Below are positions 1-12,603 of a DNA stretch of 64,000 bases, piece by piece. This stretch comes from Alopecurus myosuroides (taxonomy: Eukaryota > Streptophyta > Magnoliopsida > Poales > Poaceae): the NCBI GenBank assembly GCA_028641055.1, contig CM054061.1, forward strand, positions 27,763,523 through 27,827,522, written 5' to 3'. Numbering within the stretch: position 1 is the stretch's first letter; every line of letters starts with the position of its first letter. The translations under genes were made by a program, and so were the position numbers. The notes beneath the pieces are model-generated. The model saw only the letters and a program-made list of their open reading frames with translations. It was not told where the DNA came from and made no database searches.

Positions 1-1278
1 CCAATTATCTTCCATAATGATCAACTATTAAAATGAGGGCTTTTAATCAAACACTTAATTCCAAATTGCATTCAACAAATTCAAACCAAACCACAAGCAG
101 TGCCCAATTTGAAATTATAAAATTTACACAACACTCCTAACCTTTTGCTTCTAATTAAATTATTGTTTTCAATAACCACTTAATATAAAGATGATTCAAA
201 TTTGAATCAAATTGCAAACAGCATGTTATTTTGAACCTTTTTGAAAAACAAAAACTTGGCAAATTGTGGCTGTGACACCATTAATCAATACCACATTTTT
301 TCTAATTTTCTAACACCCAAAACTTGTCATTTTCTTCTCTATCTCAATTCAGCAAAAAAAAAAAAAAAAATAGGACAAAAGAATAAAAGAGAGGAGAGAG
401 AGAGAGCAGCCAGTATGGCCCAGCCCAATTCCCCCTAGAGGCCCAATACCCTTTTCCCTGTCGTCTTCCTCCTTGTACGACCTCCATCGGAGCTGTCCAC
501 GTGCATCAGAGGAACAGCAACGGTGATCAGCTCCACCTCCCCCTCCATAAACCTAGCCCTAACCCTAGGGTCTCCCTCCCACCTTTCTTTCTCCCTCCTT
601 CCTCTTCCCCCCGCTGCCATCTTCTTCTTTCTTCCTCCCTTCCCTCTCTGCTCTCTGTATTCTCTGTACCTGCTCCACCCGAAAAAAGCACCTCTGTTCC
701 CTCCGGTGATCGCCGCCGGGAAGGCCTCCTCCTCGCTCCCTGACGCCGGGAATGGAAACGGCGTTCCATGGGCTTCCTCTCCATCCCCTCGGTTTGGGCG
801 GGGACGCACCACAGCGCCGCCGCCATCCTCCCGTCGCCGACGACCGCCCCCTGCACCTCCCTCTGTCGACTCCGCCTGTACTGCCTCGAGGTGATCCCCG
901 CTCGCTCTCCTCCTCTATCTCTCCCTTCCTTGCAGCGCCCGCACACCCACGCACGTGCACAAGCACCACACGCACCCGCGAGAACGGCTAGTCGCAGCAG
1001 CGTCATCAATCGTTTCCTCGCCGGCGACTCGATCTGTACGTGTTCGGTTACAGCTTCCGAAATCCCGCACCCACACCTTATTCCCCCCGTTTTCCCTCTC
1101 CTAGCACAAACCGCACAGCAGCCCTTCTGGCCAGCGCAGTCACGCGCGCAACCGCGAGCACTCAGGATCGAATCCCCAGCCCCACCTTTTCTCTGTCCTT
1201 TTTCCTAATTAAATTCAGTAGGCGAATCTGCACCTTAACCCCACAACATTTCCCTTCTACCAACAAACAGCAGATCCA

Positions 1279-1349
1279 CCCCACTGGCTAGAACCCTTGC
1301 GCCCAAAGCCACAGGTCCCGAGTTCGAACCCCAAAGCCACACCTTTTTT
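1279..1349 (+). promoter_or_regulatory. tRNA-like Pol III module in LTR, copy A1
   Basis: A CCACTGGCTAGAACCC stretch resembles a tRNA D-arm. About 28 bases later comes AGTTCGAACCC, close to the B-box consensus GGTTCGANNCC, and a T6 run lies at 1344-1349. The same order occurs in sense orientation in every LTR of A, B, C and D. The A box is degenerate here, so Pol III activity is inference. Confidence 0.5.
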
Positions 1350-2891
1350 CCGTTTTTATTTCTTTTCTGCTCAAACTTTCAGCAAGCCAGATCTGAACCA
1401 TTACTTCAAAAATCCATCTAAAATTGAATATCACTCCAATTTGAATGATTCAAAATCCTGTGGATTCATAATTTTGTGCTCCTTCTAGTAATGTCAAGTT
1501 TACAACATGTTTCTGTAACAATTTTTGCACTAAATAATTAATTACTGAAAATGCAATAAAATTTGGAAACTTTGGAATTTCATAACTTTAGTTCTACTAA
1601 TCCAATTTAAGCAAACTTGGTCTCTAAAAATTTGTCTTAACAAACTCTACACATTGGTATTTTATTTGGACACAATTGAATTAATTTTGAGCATGTTTCC
1701 CTCTGTTTACTAAAAATGGTAGAATAAGAATGATTATGGAAAATGGCATAATAAATTCAATAATCACCCAAAAATTATGTTTGATAGCTCTAAATGTTCA
1801 ATGAAACATTTGCTATATGTTCTCAACCTTTTCAATGCAATTTGTTACTGTTTTGAATATTTTAAATTGGTGCAATATTTGAAAACTTGTCAAATTCACT
1901 TAAACTTGCAAAATTCATAACTTGAGCATAAAAATTCCAAATTCCACAAACTAAATATGTTTTCCAATCAACTTTTCATGTACTTTCCAAATATAAATTT
2001 TGTTTGCTGTTTTGAATAATTTAAATTGCTGAAAACAACTGTTTCTTAACTATTGCATTTAAAATTGCCAAAATCATAACTTGCTCATTTTAAATCCAAT
2101 TTCAACAAATGAAATATGTTTTCCATTCAAAATTAAACCACCTTTTCAAATATAAAATTTGTTTCATGCTTTGAATAATTAAAATTGGTTAAATGATTTA
2201 AACCTTGTTTAATTCATTTAATATTGTTAAATTCATAACTTGATCAAATCAAATTCTTTTGGGACATATAAAATATGTTTTCAAACCATCAAAGCATAAA
2301 CTTTTAAAATATGAACTTCATCTAATGTTTTGAACAAATAAAAACTCAAATAAGTTCATGTTTGAATTAAATTCATTTAATTCTTGCTTACACTTGTTTA
2401 ATTCATAAATAATTTATTTGAAATCCTTTTTCAACAAGTGAAACGTGTAATCCACCTAAAATTGTGAGTTCTTTTAAAATATGAATTTTGTTAATTGTTT
2501 TGAACACTTTAACTTGATGAAAACAACAAATGCTTGTGTAACACCTTTAGGAAACAAAATTTCAAACCTTAATAAACAAATTTACAAACTTGTTAAACCT
2601 TATTTCCAATTGGTTCTATTGTTGTTATTTTGCTGTTTTCCTCATCCATGCATCATGCTAATTCACTTACACAATTTGATTAGTTGTAGAACAATTAATT
2701 CAACCATAATTCATGGGCTTTTCATATGCAATCCAATTGCATGTGGGTCCATTTAATCATGTTGTTATCTTGTCCACTAGTTTATTTCTATGCATCAATT
2801 AAATGGTCATGCATCATCCCATGTTTGTGCACTATGCCATGATATTGATTGTTTATATTTCTGCCTTGTTTGTTTGCTTCTTCTCGGATAG

Positions 2892-4259
2892 ACGACGACG
2901 TTGAGACCGACGATCTTCACGACACCCCTTCTGAGGATCTAGCTCAGTACCGGGCTGCTGAGTTTGCAGGCAAGTTATCACTCACATGAACCATCGTGTT
3001 CCTTTCAACATTGGTTACCGATACTTTCCATTGTCTATTCTGCTAGCCCTATGATTAGTTGTTTCTGTTACGAACCTATCACATGTATCCTTTAACCCTG
3101 ATATTGCCTCACCTCCATACCTATAACCATTGCTTGTTGCACGTGTCTTACTAGCATGCTTAGGGTTGTTTTGCTCGAGTCTGTTACCCGTTACTTTCTG
3201 TTACTATTTCTATTATGATCTGGGGGCTCGATGTTTAATCAATCAATCATGCTAATGTTATTGTTAAATAATAATTTGATGATAAGGCACCGGCAGGAGG
3301 CCCTGTGTGGTTTTGAGGCCTGCTAGTGTCGACCCTAATAGGAAAAGGGTCTTGTCTACTGATCCATGATGAGCGCACTAACCGCATGTGGGAAGCGAGT
3401 ATGGGCGCCCCCTCAATTTGATTCGATTCGCATCTCGTCCAAATCGCCTCATTTAGTTCGTGTTTTCCATTTGCCGCATGCATGTTTTTGCGAGCCCAGG
3501 CCAGGGTGGAACTTTCGTAGTCGGCATATAGGGGGACACGTTCTTAGAGTGCTATGAGGGTCCATTTTCTTCTGGGCTCGATTAGCCGTGCGCCCAAGGT
3601 GCTTTGGGCTTGATGCGAAGAAGAGTTGAGTTGTGTAGAGTGCCCCGCTTGGTGGGAGGCATCCCCTCTGGCGGGTTATTCTTGCGTGTACGGCCAAATT
3701 GGTGCAACCCTGCAGGGATAATCTTCTCGAGAAGCCGTGTTTTCCGCGGTTATGGATTACTTGGTGAAAGTACTGGCTAACAAGTACTCAGGACAACTTA
3801 AACCTAACGATTAACAACCTTACACCCAATGATTAACAACTTGACTAGTAATAGGCTTATTGACACAATAATCTGAACCATCATTATTTTCAACTGTGTG
3901 AGTTATCCTCGGATTGCTTCTTTGGATAAGGGGCGAGATCCAGGATGGGTTTGTTTGGAGTTAGTTGATAGGTTGGTTACGATACTCGATCTTATCTTCT
4001 TTCTGTTAGCCGGAAGTGGTAGAATCTCTGTAGTTGGTTAGCGCAGCCAGTTGCATCATCTTTTATATCCCCTTTCTTCCGTTGAACCCAAGGCATCTGT
4101 GCTTGGTGTTGACGGGTTACACTTTGGTGAACTGTGAGTCTTGCTTGCCAGTACGTTTATGTACTGACCCCTTTGGGGCTGTGGTTTCCGCAGACCTACG
4201 TTTCCGAGGATCTACATGGTGGCTACTACGTGAAGTTTGACGAGACTGCTGACGAGTAG
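2892..4259 (+). other. LTR-embedded spliced mini-ORF, copy A1 (frame broken)
   Basis: Exon 2892-2969 (78 nt) follows an acceptor-like CTCGGATAG and ends at GCAG before GCAAGT, the usual context of a GC-type donor. It reads DDDVETDDLHD then SEDLAQYRAAEFA. Exon 4194-4259 follows TTTCCGCAG and encodes YVSEDLHGGYY through DETADE and a stop. Relative to B and C, one extra C after the acceptor makes the terminal exon 66 nt instead of 65, which breaks the joined frame. An upstream first exon is expected but not established. Confidence 0.4.
4062..4070 (+). promoter_or_regulatory. TATA-like motif shared by the A, B and C LTRs
   Basis: TTTTATATC lies about 660 bases before the LTR end. Equivalents occur at 10098-10106 (A 3' LTR), and on the minus strand near 19050 and 29277 (B) and 43329 and 48679 (C). 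Conservation and position suit an LTR promoter. It lies inside the proposed GC-AG intron of the mini-ORF, so the two readings need transcript data. Confidence 0.3.
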
Positions 4260-4732
4260 ATAGCGGACCCGGGCAGGATCCGAGACTTCGTGGATGGGCT
4301 CCGTCTTTTCGTTTCCGGCCTCTTAGGCCTATTTGGATCTTGTCTGTACTCAGACATTTTCGATGCTTCCGCTGTGATGTAATGATGATATGTTGGGACA
4401 TGTGTCCTCTGAATGATTGTATTTGCTATCTCTGCTCTAATGAGAGCCATTTGCAACTTATTTCCATCTTTTGTGTCGTAGAGATCTGTTGTGATATCAC
4501 TTGTTCCAATGCCGTTGACGTACCATGTGTGTATGTTTTGAAGTACGTCAATGGAAGTATCCTGATTTCTATGGGATAGTTTACGTCGACGCTGAACAGA
4601 TAGGGGTTGGTTGTCACACATACGTGTGTTGGCCTACTCGTAAGAGGACGCGGGTGCCGGTAAGCCCCGTAATCCAATCTACTACTGTTCAACGGAACGG
4701 CGAGTATCCTTTAGAAGTCCGGGTGCGACAAA

Positions 4733-4745
4733 TGGTATCAGAGCC
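4733..4745 (+). other. Primer-binding site of element A (tRNA-iMet)
   Basis: TGGTATCAGAGCC lies two bases after the LTR end and complements the 3' end of initiator methionine tRNA, as in many plant LTR retrotransposons. Confidence 0.92.
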
Positions 4746-5643
4746 TGTCTGCCTGTAGGATCCCTTTTACTGGTCGCAGTTGAGTCTAGAAAACTATTTT
4801 GTAGCTATATAGGCAAAATGAAACGTGAGAGTAGGAATTCTGCCATTTTTCTTCTTTCCCCACCCACCCTCCCTTTTCTGGTAAGGAAGTGCAACGTTCT
4901 TTTCCCTTCTCATCTCAACTTTCAAGTTAGGATTTCACGAATCCTGGTTTCTCTAGGATGGTTATATCTACTAGTCCATAGGAATGGAGGTGGTTGTGAC
5001 ATGATTTATCATGTTGCCTACTCATGATTGAGAACGGAGGCGTGTAAGCCCCGGAAGCAAATCCTCTATTCCTTAAGCAGTAGATAATGATCCTTTAGAA
5101 GCCCGGATGGGTTTTTCCGTAGTACCTCAGGAGTTTTGTTCTCGTTTTCCCCGATGTTGATATCCTGTTCTTCTCAACATCCTTTTCATCCGTTCAAATC
5201 TTGTTGTTGTTTTCCATTTCAGTTCTTTTACCGGCGTCTAATCAAAACTTCCCAAATATCAAGTCTATCTGGCCAGAAAGGTTGTTGTTGTTTCGAAAAC
5301 TTCCAGGCTATGAGAGCTGGCATTCCTATCACCTGGGGTTGTTTCGAGAAAGCATTCCTGAATCACCACATTCCAGATAGTCTATTCTCCAAATGAATCA
5401 AGTTCTATCCAGCTATACACCCTCAATACAAAACCTCTACCTTTACTTCAAAATGTTCCGGTGGTTTCCAAATTCCCTGACATTTTTCCAGAAGAGTTGC
5501 CAGGAATGCCTATCGTTTTGAACTTCCAGAAAAACTATCCAAGGTGCACAATGTGTTTCACGTGTCACAGCTCAAGAGGATCTTCCCAAGAAGTTTCCGG
5601 ACCTTTTCTTTTCTCAGTAGGAATCTCGGGGCGCGATTCCTTC
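4746..5643 (+). pseudogene. Mosaic gag-pol relic in interior of element A
   Basis: Compared with element B, the interior is a series of short conserved blocks joined by large deletions. They are the untranslated leader to about 5250, a gag block around 5290-5385 (FQAMRAGIPITWG matches [13 protein letters not shown] of B), the protease-RT linker about 5385-5507 (FPEELPGMP), a piece of the integrase C-terminal domain about 5508-5580 (VSQLKR-like), and the last codons of pol to the PPT. No frame spans more than one block, so it is non-coding. The leader/gag and gag/linker junctions are identical in element C. Confidence 0.85.
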
Positions 5644-5657
5644 AAGGGGGGGCGTTT
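5644..5657 (+). other. Polypurine tract of element A
   Basis: AAGGGGGGGCGTTT directly precedes the 3' LTR. It primes plus-strand synthesis in this retrotransposon class. The same tract occurs in B and C. Confidence 0.85.
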
Positions 5658-7314
5658 TGTAACATCCCAAGTCTGAAAAATAAGCCTTTAGAATGTTTGC
5701 TCTCTGTTATTTTATGTTTTCCATCATGGCATCATGTTGATTGCAATTGTTTTGTTTGTTTTCCATTTGTTTTCCAACTGTTTTCATTTGTTTTCCTTTG
5801 TTTTCTATTTGAATTTCATACCAAAATTCAAAACTTTTGTTTCATCCTTGTGATGTTACAATTTCCAAAATCATATTTCAAATCAAAACAATCAATTGTT
5901 TCAATTAAAGTGTGATTCCAAAACTGTTGTTTTGTTTCTATCAAAAATTCATTTAATAGCAAACCCTTTTCAAATTCAATTAATTTCCAAAACAACAACC
6001 CTTTTGAAAGTTATGAAAATTGCAAAAACAAATCAATCATTTGTTTCCAATTATTTTCCATAATGATCAACTATTAAAATGAGGGCTTTTAATCAAACAC
6101 TTAATTCCAAATTGCATTCAACAAATTCAAACCAAACCACAAGCAGTGCCCAATTTGAAATTATAAAATTTACACAACACTCCTAACCTTTTGCTTCTAA
6201 TTAAATTATTGTTTTCAATAACCACTTAATATAAAGATGATTCAAATTTGAATCAAATTGCAAACAGCATGTTATTTTGAACCTTTTTGAAAAACAAAAA
6301 CTTGGCAAATTGTGGCTGTGACACCATTAATCAATACCACATTTTTTCTAATTTTCTAACACCCAAAACTTGTCATTTTCTTCTCTATCTCAATTCAGCA
6401 AAAAAAATAATAATAGGACAAAAGAATAAAAGAGAGGGGAGAGAGAGAGCAGCCAGCATGGCCCAGCCCAATTCCCCCTAGAGGCCCAATACCCTTTTCC
6501 CTGTCGTCTTCCTCCTTGTACGACCTCCATCGGAGCTGTCCACGTGCATCAGAGGAACAGCAACGGTGATCAGCTCCACCTCCCCCTCCATAAACCTAGC
6601 CCTAACCCTAGGGTCTCCCTCCCACCTTTCTTTCTCCCTCCTTCCTCTTCCCCCCGCCGCCATCTTCTTCCTCCCTTCCCTCTCTGCTCTCTGTATTCTC
6701 TGTACCTGCTCCACCCGAAAAAAGCACCTCTGTTCCCTCCGGTGGTCGCCGCCGGGAAGGCCTCCTCCTCGCTCCCTGACGCCGGGAATGGAAACGGCGT
6801 TCCATGGGCTTCCTCTCCATCCCCTCGGTTTGGGCGGGGACGCACCACAGCGCCGCCGCCATCCTCCCGTCGCCGGCGACCGCCCCCTGCACCTCCCTCT
6901 GTCGACTCCGCCTGTACTGCCTCGAGGTGATCCCCGCTCGCTCCCCTCCTCTATCTCTCCCTTCCTTGCAGCGCCCGCAGACCCACGCACGTGCACAAGC
7001 ACCACACGCACCCGCGAGAACGGCTAGTCGCAGCAGCGTCATCAATCGTTTCCTCGCCGGCGACTCGATCTGTACGTGTTCGGTTACAGCTTCCGAAATC
7101 CCGCACCCACACCTTATTCCCCCCGTTTTCCCTCTCCTAGCACAAAACGCACAGCAGCCCTTCTGGCCAGCGCAGTCACGCGCGCAACCGCGAGCACTCA
7201 GGATCGAATCCCCAGCCCCACCTTTTCTCTGTCCTTTTTCCTAATTAAATTCAGTAGGCGAATCTGCACCTTAACCCCACAACGTTTCCCTTCTACCAAC
7301 AAACAGCAGATCCA

Positions 7315-7385
7315 CCCCACTGGCTAGAACCCTTGCGCCCAAAGCCACAGGTCCCGAGTTCGAACCCAAAAGCCACACCTTTTTT
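7315..7385 (+). promoter_or_regulatory. tRNA-like Pol III module in LTR, copy A2
   Basis: Same module as at 1279-1349: D-arm-like CACTGGCTAGAACCC, B-box-like AGTTCGAACCC and a T6 terminator at 7380-7385. Confidence 0.5.
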
Positions 7386-8927
7386 CCGTTTTTATTTCTT
7401 TTCTGCTCAAACTTTCAGCAAGCCAGATCTGAACCATTACTTCAAAAATCCATCTAAAATTGAATATCACTCCAATTTGAATGATTCAAAATCCTGTGGA
7501 TTCATAATTTTGTGCTCCTTCTAGTAATGTCAAGTTTACAACATGTTTCTGTAACAATTTTTGCACTAAATAATTAATTACTGAAAATGCAATAAAATTT
7601 GGAAACTTTGGAATTTCATAACTTTAGTTCTACTAATCCAATTTAAGCAAACTTGGTCTCTAAAAATTTGTCTTAACAAACTCTACACATTGGTATTTTA
7701 TTTGGACACAATTGAATTAATTTTGAGCATGTTTCCCTCTGTTTACTAAAAATGGCAGAATAAGAATGATTATAGAAAATGGCATAATAAATTCAATAAT
7801 CACCCAAAAATTATGTTTGATAGCTCTAAATGTTCAATGAAACATTTGCTATATGTTCTCAACCTTTTCAATGCAATTTGTTACTGTTTTGAATATTTTA
7901 AATTGGTGCAATATTTGAAAACTTGTCAAATTCACTTAAACTTGCAAAATTCATAACTTGAGCATAAAAATTCCAAATTCCACAAACTAAATATGTTTTC
8001 CAATCAACTTTTCATGTACTTTCCAAATATAAATTTTGTTTGCTTTTTTGAATAATTTAAATTGCTGAAAACAACTGTTTCTTAATTATTGCATTTAAAA
8101 TTGCCAAAATCATAACTTGCTCATTTTAAATCCAATTTCAACAAATGAAATATGTTTTCCATGCAAAATTAAACCACCTTTTCAAATATAAAATTTGTTT
8201 CATGCTTTGAATAATTAAAATTGGTTAAATGATTTAAACCTTGTTTAATTCATTTAATATTGTTAAATTCATAACTTGATCAAATCAAATTCTTTTGGGA
8301 CATATAAAATATGTTTTCAAACCATCAAAGCATAAACTTTTAAAATATGAACTTCATCTAATGTTTTGAACAAATAAAAACTCAAATAAGTTCATGTTTG
8401 AATTAAATTCATTTAATTCTTGCTTACACTTGTTTAATTCATAAATAATTTATTTGAAATCATTTTTCAACAAGTGAAACGTGTAATCCACCTAAAATTG
8501 TGAGTTCTTTTCAAATATGAATTTTGTTAATTGTTTTGAACACTTTAACTTGATGAAAACAACAAATGCTTGTGTAACACCTTTAGGAACCAAAATTCCA
8601 AACCTTAATAAACAAATTTCCAAACTTGTTAAACCTTATTTCCAATTGGTTCTATTGTTGTTATTTTGCTGTTTTCCTCATCCATGCATCATGCTAATTC
8701 ACTTACACAATTTGATTAGTTGTAGAACAATTAATTCAACCATAATTCATGGGCTTTTCATATGCAATCCAATTGCATGTGGGTCCATTTAATCATGTTG
8801 TTATCTTGTCCACTAGTTTATTTCTATGCATCAATTAAATGGTCATGCATCATCCCATGTTTGTGCACTATGCCATGATATTGATTGTTTATATTTCTGC
8901 CTTGTTTGTTTGCTTCTTCTCGGATAG

Positions 8928-10295
8928 ACGACGACGTTGAGACCGACGATCTTCACGACACCCCTTCTGAGGATCTAGCTCAGTACCGGGCTGCTGAGTT
9001 TGCAGGCAAGTTATCACTCACATGAACCATCGTGTTCCTTTCAACATTGGTTACCGATACTTTCCATTGTCTATTCTGCTAGCCCTATGATTAGTTGTTT
9101 CTGTTACGAACCTATCACATGTATCCTTTAACCCTGATATTGCCTCACCTCCATACCTATAACCATTGCTTGTTGCCCGTGTCTTACTAGCATTCTTAGG
9201 GTTGTTTTGCTCAAGTCTGTTACCCGTTACTTTCTGTTACTATTTCTATTATGATCTGGGGGCTCGATGTTTAATCAATCGATCATGCTAATGTTATTGT
9301 TAAATAATAATTTGATGATAAGGCACCGGCAGGAGGCCCTGTGTGGTTTTGAGGCCTGCTAGTGTCGACCCTAATAGGAAAAGGGTCTTGTCTACTGATC
9401 CATGATGAGCGCACTAACCGCATGTGGGAAGCGAGTATGGGCGCCCCCTCAATTTGATTCGATTCGCATCTCGTCCAAATCGCCTCATTTAGTTCGTGTT
9501 TTCCATTTGCCGCATGCATGTTTTTGCGAGCCCAGGCCAGGGTGGAACTTTCGTAGTCGGCATATAGGGGGACACGTTCTTAGAGTGCTATGAGGGTCCA
9601 TTTTCTTCTGGGCTCGATTAGCCGTGCGCCCAAGGTGCTTTGGGCTTGATGCGAAGAAGAGTTGAGTTGTGTAGAGTGCCCCGCTTGGTGGGAGGCATCC
9701 CCTCTGGCGGGTTATTCTTGCGTGTACGGCCAAATTGGTGCAACCCTGCAGGGATAATCTTCTCGAGAAGCCGTGTTTTCCGCGGTTATGGATTACTTGG
9801 TGAAAGTACTGGCTAACAAGTACTCAGGACAACTTAAACCTAACGATTAACAACCTTACACCCAATGATTAACAACTTGACTAGTAATAGGCTTATTGAC
9901 ACAATAATCTGAACCATCATTATTTTCAACTGTGTGAGTTATCCTCGGATTGCTTCTTTGGATAAGGGGCGAGATCCAGGATGGGTTTGTTTGGAGTTAG
10001 TTGATAGGTTGGTTACGATACTCGATCTTATCTTCTTTCTGTTAGCCGGAAGTGGTAGAATCTCTGTAGTTGGTTAGCGCAGCCAGTTGCATCATCTTTT
10101 ATATCCCCTTTCTTCCGTTGAACCCAAGGCATCTGTGCTTGGTGTTGACGGGTTACACTTTGGTGAACTGTGAGTCTTGCTTGCCAGTACGTTTATGTAC
10201 TGACCCCTTTGGGGCTGTGGTTTCCGCAGACCTACGTTTCCGAGGATCTACATGGTGGCTACTACGTGAAGTTTGACGAGACTGCTGACGAGTAG
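8928..10295 (+). other. LTR-embedded spliced mini-ORF, copy A2 (frame broken)
   Basis: Exons 8928-9005 and 10230-10295 repeat the arrangement of copy A1, including the extra C after the second acceptor. The defect therefore predates this insertion or is a feature of the A subfamily. Confidence 0.4.
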
Positions 10296-10768
10296 ATAGC
10301 GGACCCGGGCAGGATCCGAGACTTCGTGGATGGGCTCCGTCTTTTCGTTTCCGGCCTCTTAGGCCTATTTGGATCTTGTCTGTACTCAGACATTTTGGAT
10401 GCTTCCGCTGTGATGTAATGATGATATGTTGGGACATGTGTCCTCTGAATGATTGTATTTGCTATCTCTGCTCTAATGAGAGCCATTTGCAACTTATTTC
10501 CATCTTTTGTGTCGTAGAGATCTGTTGTGATATCACTTGTTCCAATGCCGTTGACGTACCATGTGTGTATGTTTTGAAGTACGTCAATGGAAGTATCCTG
10601 ATTTCTATGGGATAGTTTACGTCGACGCTGAACATATAGGGGTTGGTTGTCACACATACGTGTGTTGGCCTACTCGTAAGAGGACGCGGGTGCCGGTAAG
10701 CCCCGTAATCCAATCTACTACTGTTCAACGGAACGGCGAGTATCCTTTAGAAGTCCGGGTGCGACAAA

Positions 10769-12528
10769 TGGAAAGAACACACAAAGTGGTCAAGAACTTC
10801 TCTCTCAAATCCCACCAAAGCAATGAATGCTATGGAGGGAGGAAGGAGGAAGAACATGGAAAACAACAAATTAATCCCTAGATCTAGATCCAATAGATTC
10901 CCCTCACAAGGAGGAGGGATTGATTGGTGAAGTCGTAGATCTAGATCTCCTCCCTCTTTTCCCTCAAGTGGAAGCAAGCATCATTGGAGGGATTGAGAGA
11001 TAGCAAGCTTTTGGAGGTCAACAATAGAGGTCAAACTTGCCCAAAAGGTTGGGGAACCATTGGGGAAGAAGGCCCCTTAAATAGGTCACCCAAATATCCA
11101 ATCGTTGGAGGAAAAATCACGCAGGGGCGGAACCTCCGGTGAAACCACCGGAACCTCCGCCCCCCGGATGAGTTAGGACACCAAAATGGCTGAAAAAATG
11201 CCCCAACCACCGGAGCCTCCGGTGGTTTCACCGGAGGCTCCGCCAACATCATCCAGAGGGGGTTTCCGGCGGAGCCACCACCGGAGCCTCCGCTGGTGGA
11301 AAAAACTGCAGAACACCCTATATGAAAACGGTCGTAACTTTTGCATCTGGACTCCGTTTTCGATGTTCTTGGGCTCATTGAAATCGCAACGACGAGCACT
11401 ACAAGAATATGCAGAGAAACATCATATTACAAAATGGGAATATAAAACCAAATGATAAAAGTTTTGGCCTATCAATAAAGGACAACCGGTAGAAACCTCC
11501 AACAACAAAAATGCGATAAGTTTTTCATACGAAATCCATTTTTGATGAACTTGAGCTTGACATGAAGAACATGACAATCTCTAAAACCTTACATGGAGAA
11601 AACCCAAATAAGAACCAAGAAGGATGATGCCAAGTATGCAAAGGTTTGAGCTCTCTACGATAGATACGATCAAGATATGCATTCAAGAGCCCCTCTTGAT
11701 AGTATTGTTATCTATCCTATAATCCGGTCTCCCAACTAGCATAATGAGACCGGTAAAATAGAAACCCTATCTAAGTCATACCTTTGCCTTGCGCAATCCA
11801 AATGAGCTAGATGATGGCGATCTTAATCACCTCAAGTTGGACCACCTTTCTTGATTGCGCTTCGCTTCGTGAAGATTGAGAATTGCTCCCCCATAAGCTA
11901 ATATGAGAGAGCTTATCACATGACCATCTTCACTTGACCATAATATACATATGGGTGGAAAGCTTCAAGCATAGGATTTTTCTAGATGCTTCACTTGAGC
12001 TTCCACGTCAAGCTAGGTGACGAACATCGCTTGACGATGACATAGACCATGGGCTATATGAAATCTTACTTTTTGTTCATGCCCATGGAAAGATACCTAA
12101 CCACACATAGAGATGCCACACACACATATATGGGTTATATCACAAAGCTATATTGACAATTGCTTACCATACCATGAGATACACAATCCCACTTGGTACA
12201 TCGTGTAGCTTTATGTGTTGATCACTAGCTTGATCAACCCTGTATCTTTTCTTCTTACTTCAAATGATGATGTCTTGAAGATAACCATGAAGGATAACAT
12301 AATACTTTTCTTCAAGACACACTAGCAATAAGCTCAACTCAAACCATGACCATTCTTCATATAAATCCTTGAATATAACGATGGCCATCAAGGAAGATAA
12401 TAGAGCTCAACACATGAACTCCATTATTTCCTATGGACAAGAACTACAAGGATAACTCAATGCAAACATTAGTCCATAGGGATTGTCATTAATTACCAAA
12501 ACCACATATGGGGCACCATGCACTTTCA
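10769..12528 (-). mobile_element. Copia-type LTR (SIRE/Maximus-like), isolated copy
   Basis: On the minus strand it begins TGAAAGTGCATGGTGCCCC and ends CTTTGTGTGTTCTTTCCA. The start is typical of SIRE-lineage copia LTRs of grasses (from memory of the family). No copia coding region or second LTR is present, so it is a solo LTR or a remnant. Flanking five-base sequences (ACAAA and GCACG) do not match, so this is not a clean solo LTR with a TSD. It truncates the Tat element to its right. Its right-hand boundary is firm; the boundary with element A is less certain. Confidence 0.7.
11125..11300. repeat. Clustered short inverted repeats ACCGGAGCCTCCGG
   Basis: Several copies of CACCGGAGCCTCCGG and its complement (for example CCGGAGCCTCCGGTGG then CACCGGAGGCTCCG) are packed into this GC-rich part of the copia LTR and could fold into hairpins. 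Similar motifs are known in grass SIRE-type LTRs. Confidence 0.7.
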
Positions 12529-12603
12529 GCACGCTGCAAGGAAGAAAATACATTTAAAAAGAAAAGCGAAAAGGAAACGCTCGACTAAGAGCAAGAAGAG
12601 AAC

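Larger units (their letters stand above)
1..4730 (+). repeat. 5' LTR of element A (partial)
   Basis: Position 1 aligns with 6047 in the 3' LTR. In order it contains an AT-rich left arm, a GC-rich leader-like block (about 460-1330), a tRNA-like module, an AT-rich stretch with no coding potential (1500-2860), a 78-bp acidic exon-like segment, and the LTR end at GGTGCGACA. The open frames in the GC-rich block are proline, arginine and serine rich and overlap on both strands. I treat them as compositional, not as genes. Confidence 0.92.
1..10766 (+). mobile_element. Non-autonomous Ty3/gypsy element A, 5' end cut by window edge
   Basis: Two long direct repeats (1-4730 and 5658-10766) flank a 927-bp interior. 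The first repeat lacks about 389 bases that lie outside the window. The 3' LTR starts TGTAACATCCC and ends GGTGCGACA. A primer-binding site for initiator Met tRNA follows the 5' LTR and a G-rich polypurine tract precedes the 3' LTR, so the element reads on the plus strand. The interior keeps only short scraps of gag and pol, so it encodes no enzymes. LTR ends, PBS and PPT match elements B and C, so it is a deletion derivative of that group. The two LTRs differ by only scattered substitutions and small indels by eye. A TSD cannot be tested because the left flank is absent. Confidence 0.92.
5658..10766 (+). repeat. 3' LTR of element A
   Basis: A 5109-bp LTR, complete from TGTAACATCCC to GGTGCGACA, matching the partial 5' LTR along its length. 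It carries the same tRNA-like module and exon-like segments. The following bases AATGG equal the first bases of the element interior and also overlap the start of the copia LTR, so the outer junction is ambiguous. Confidence 0.92.

Noticed and set aside
435..1208. Long overlapping open frames on both strands in the GC-rich LTR block of A (also 6478-7244, 21546-22000, 31785-32300, 40575-41175, 45840-46556)
   Set aside because: They are proline, arginine and serine rich, open in several frames at once, and change frame between families. GC composition explains them, although one may contain the first exon of the mini-ORF.
4226..4621. Open frames on the strand opposite the mini-ORF terminal exon (also 10262-10657, 18624-18830, 42857-43057)
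   Set aside because: They overlap LTR regulatory and 3' sequence and have no conserved protein-like pattern between families.
5461..5915. Possible short genes in the element A interior
   Set aside because: They are frame-shifted scraps of the protease linker and integrase joined by deletions and running into the LTR.
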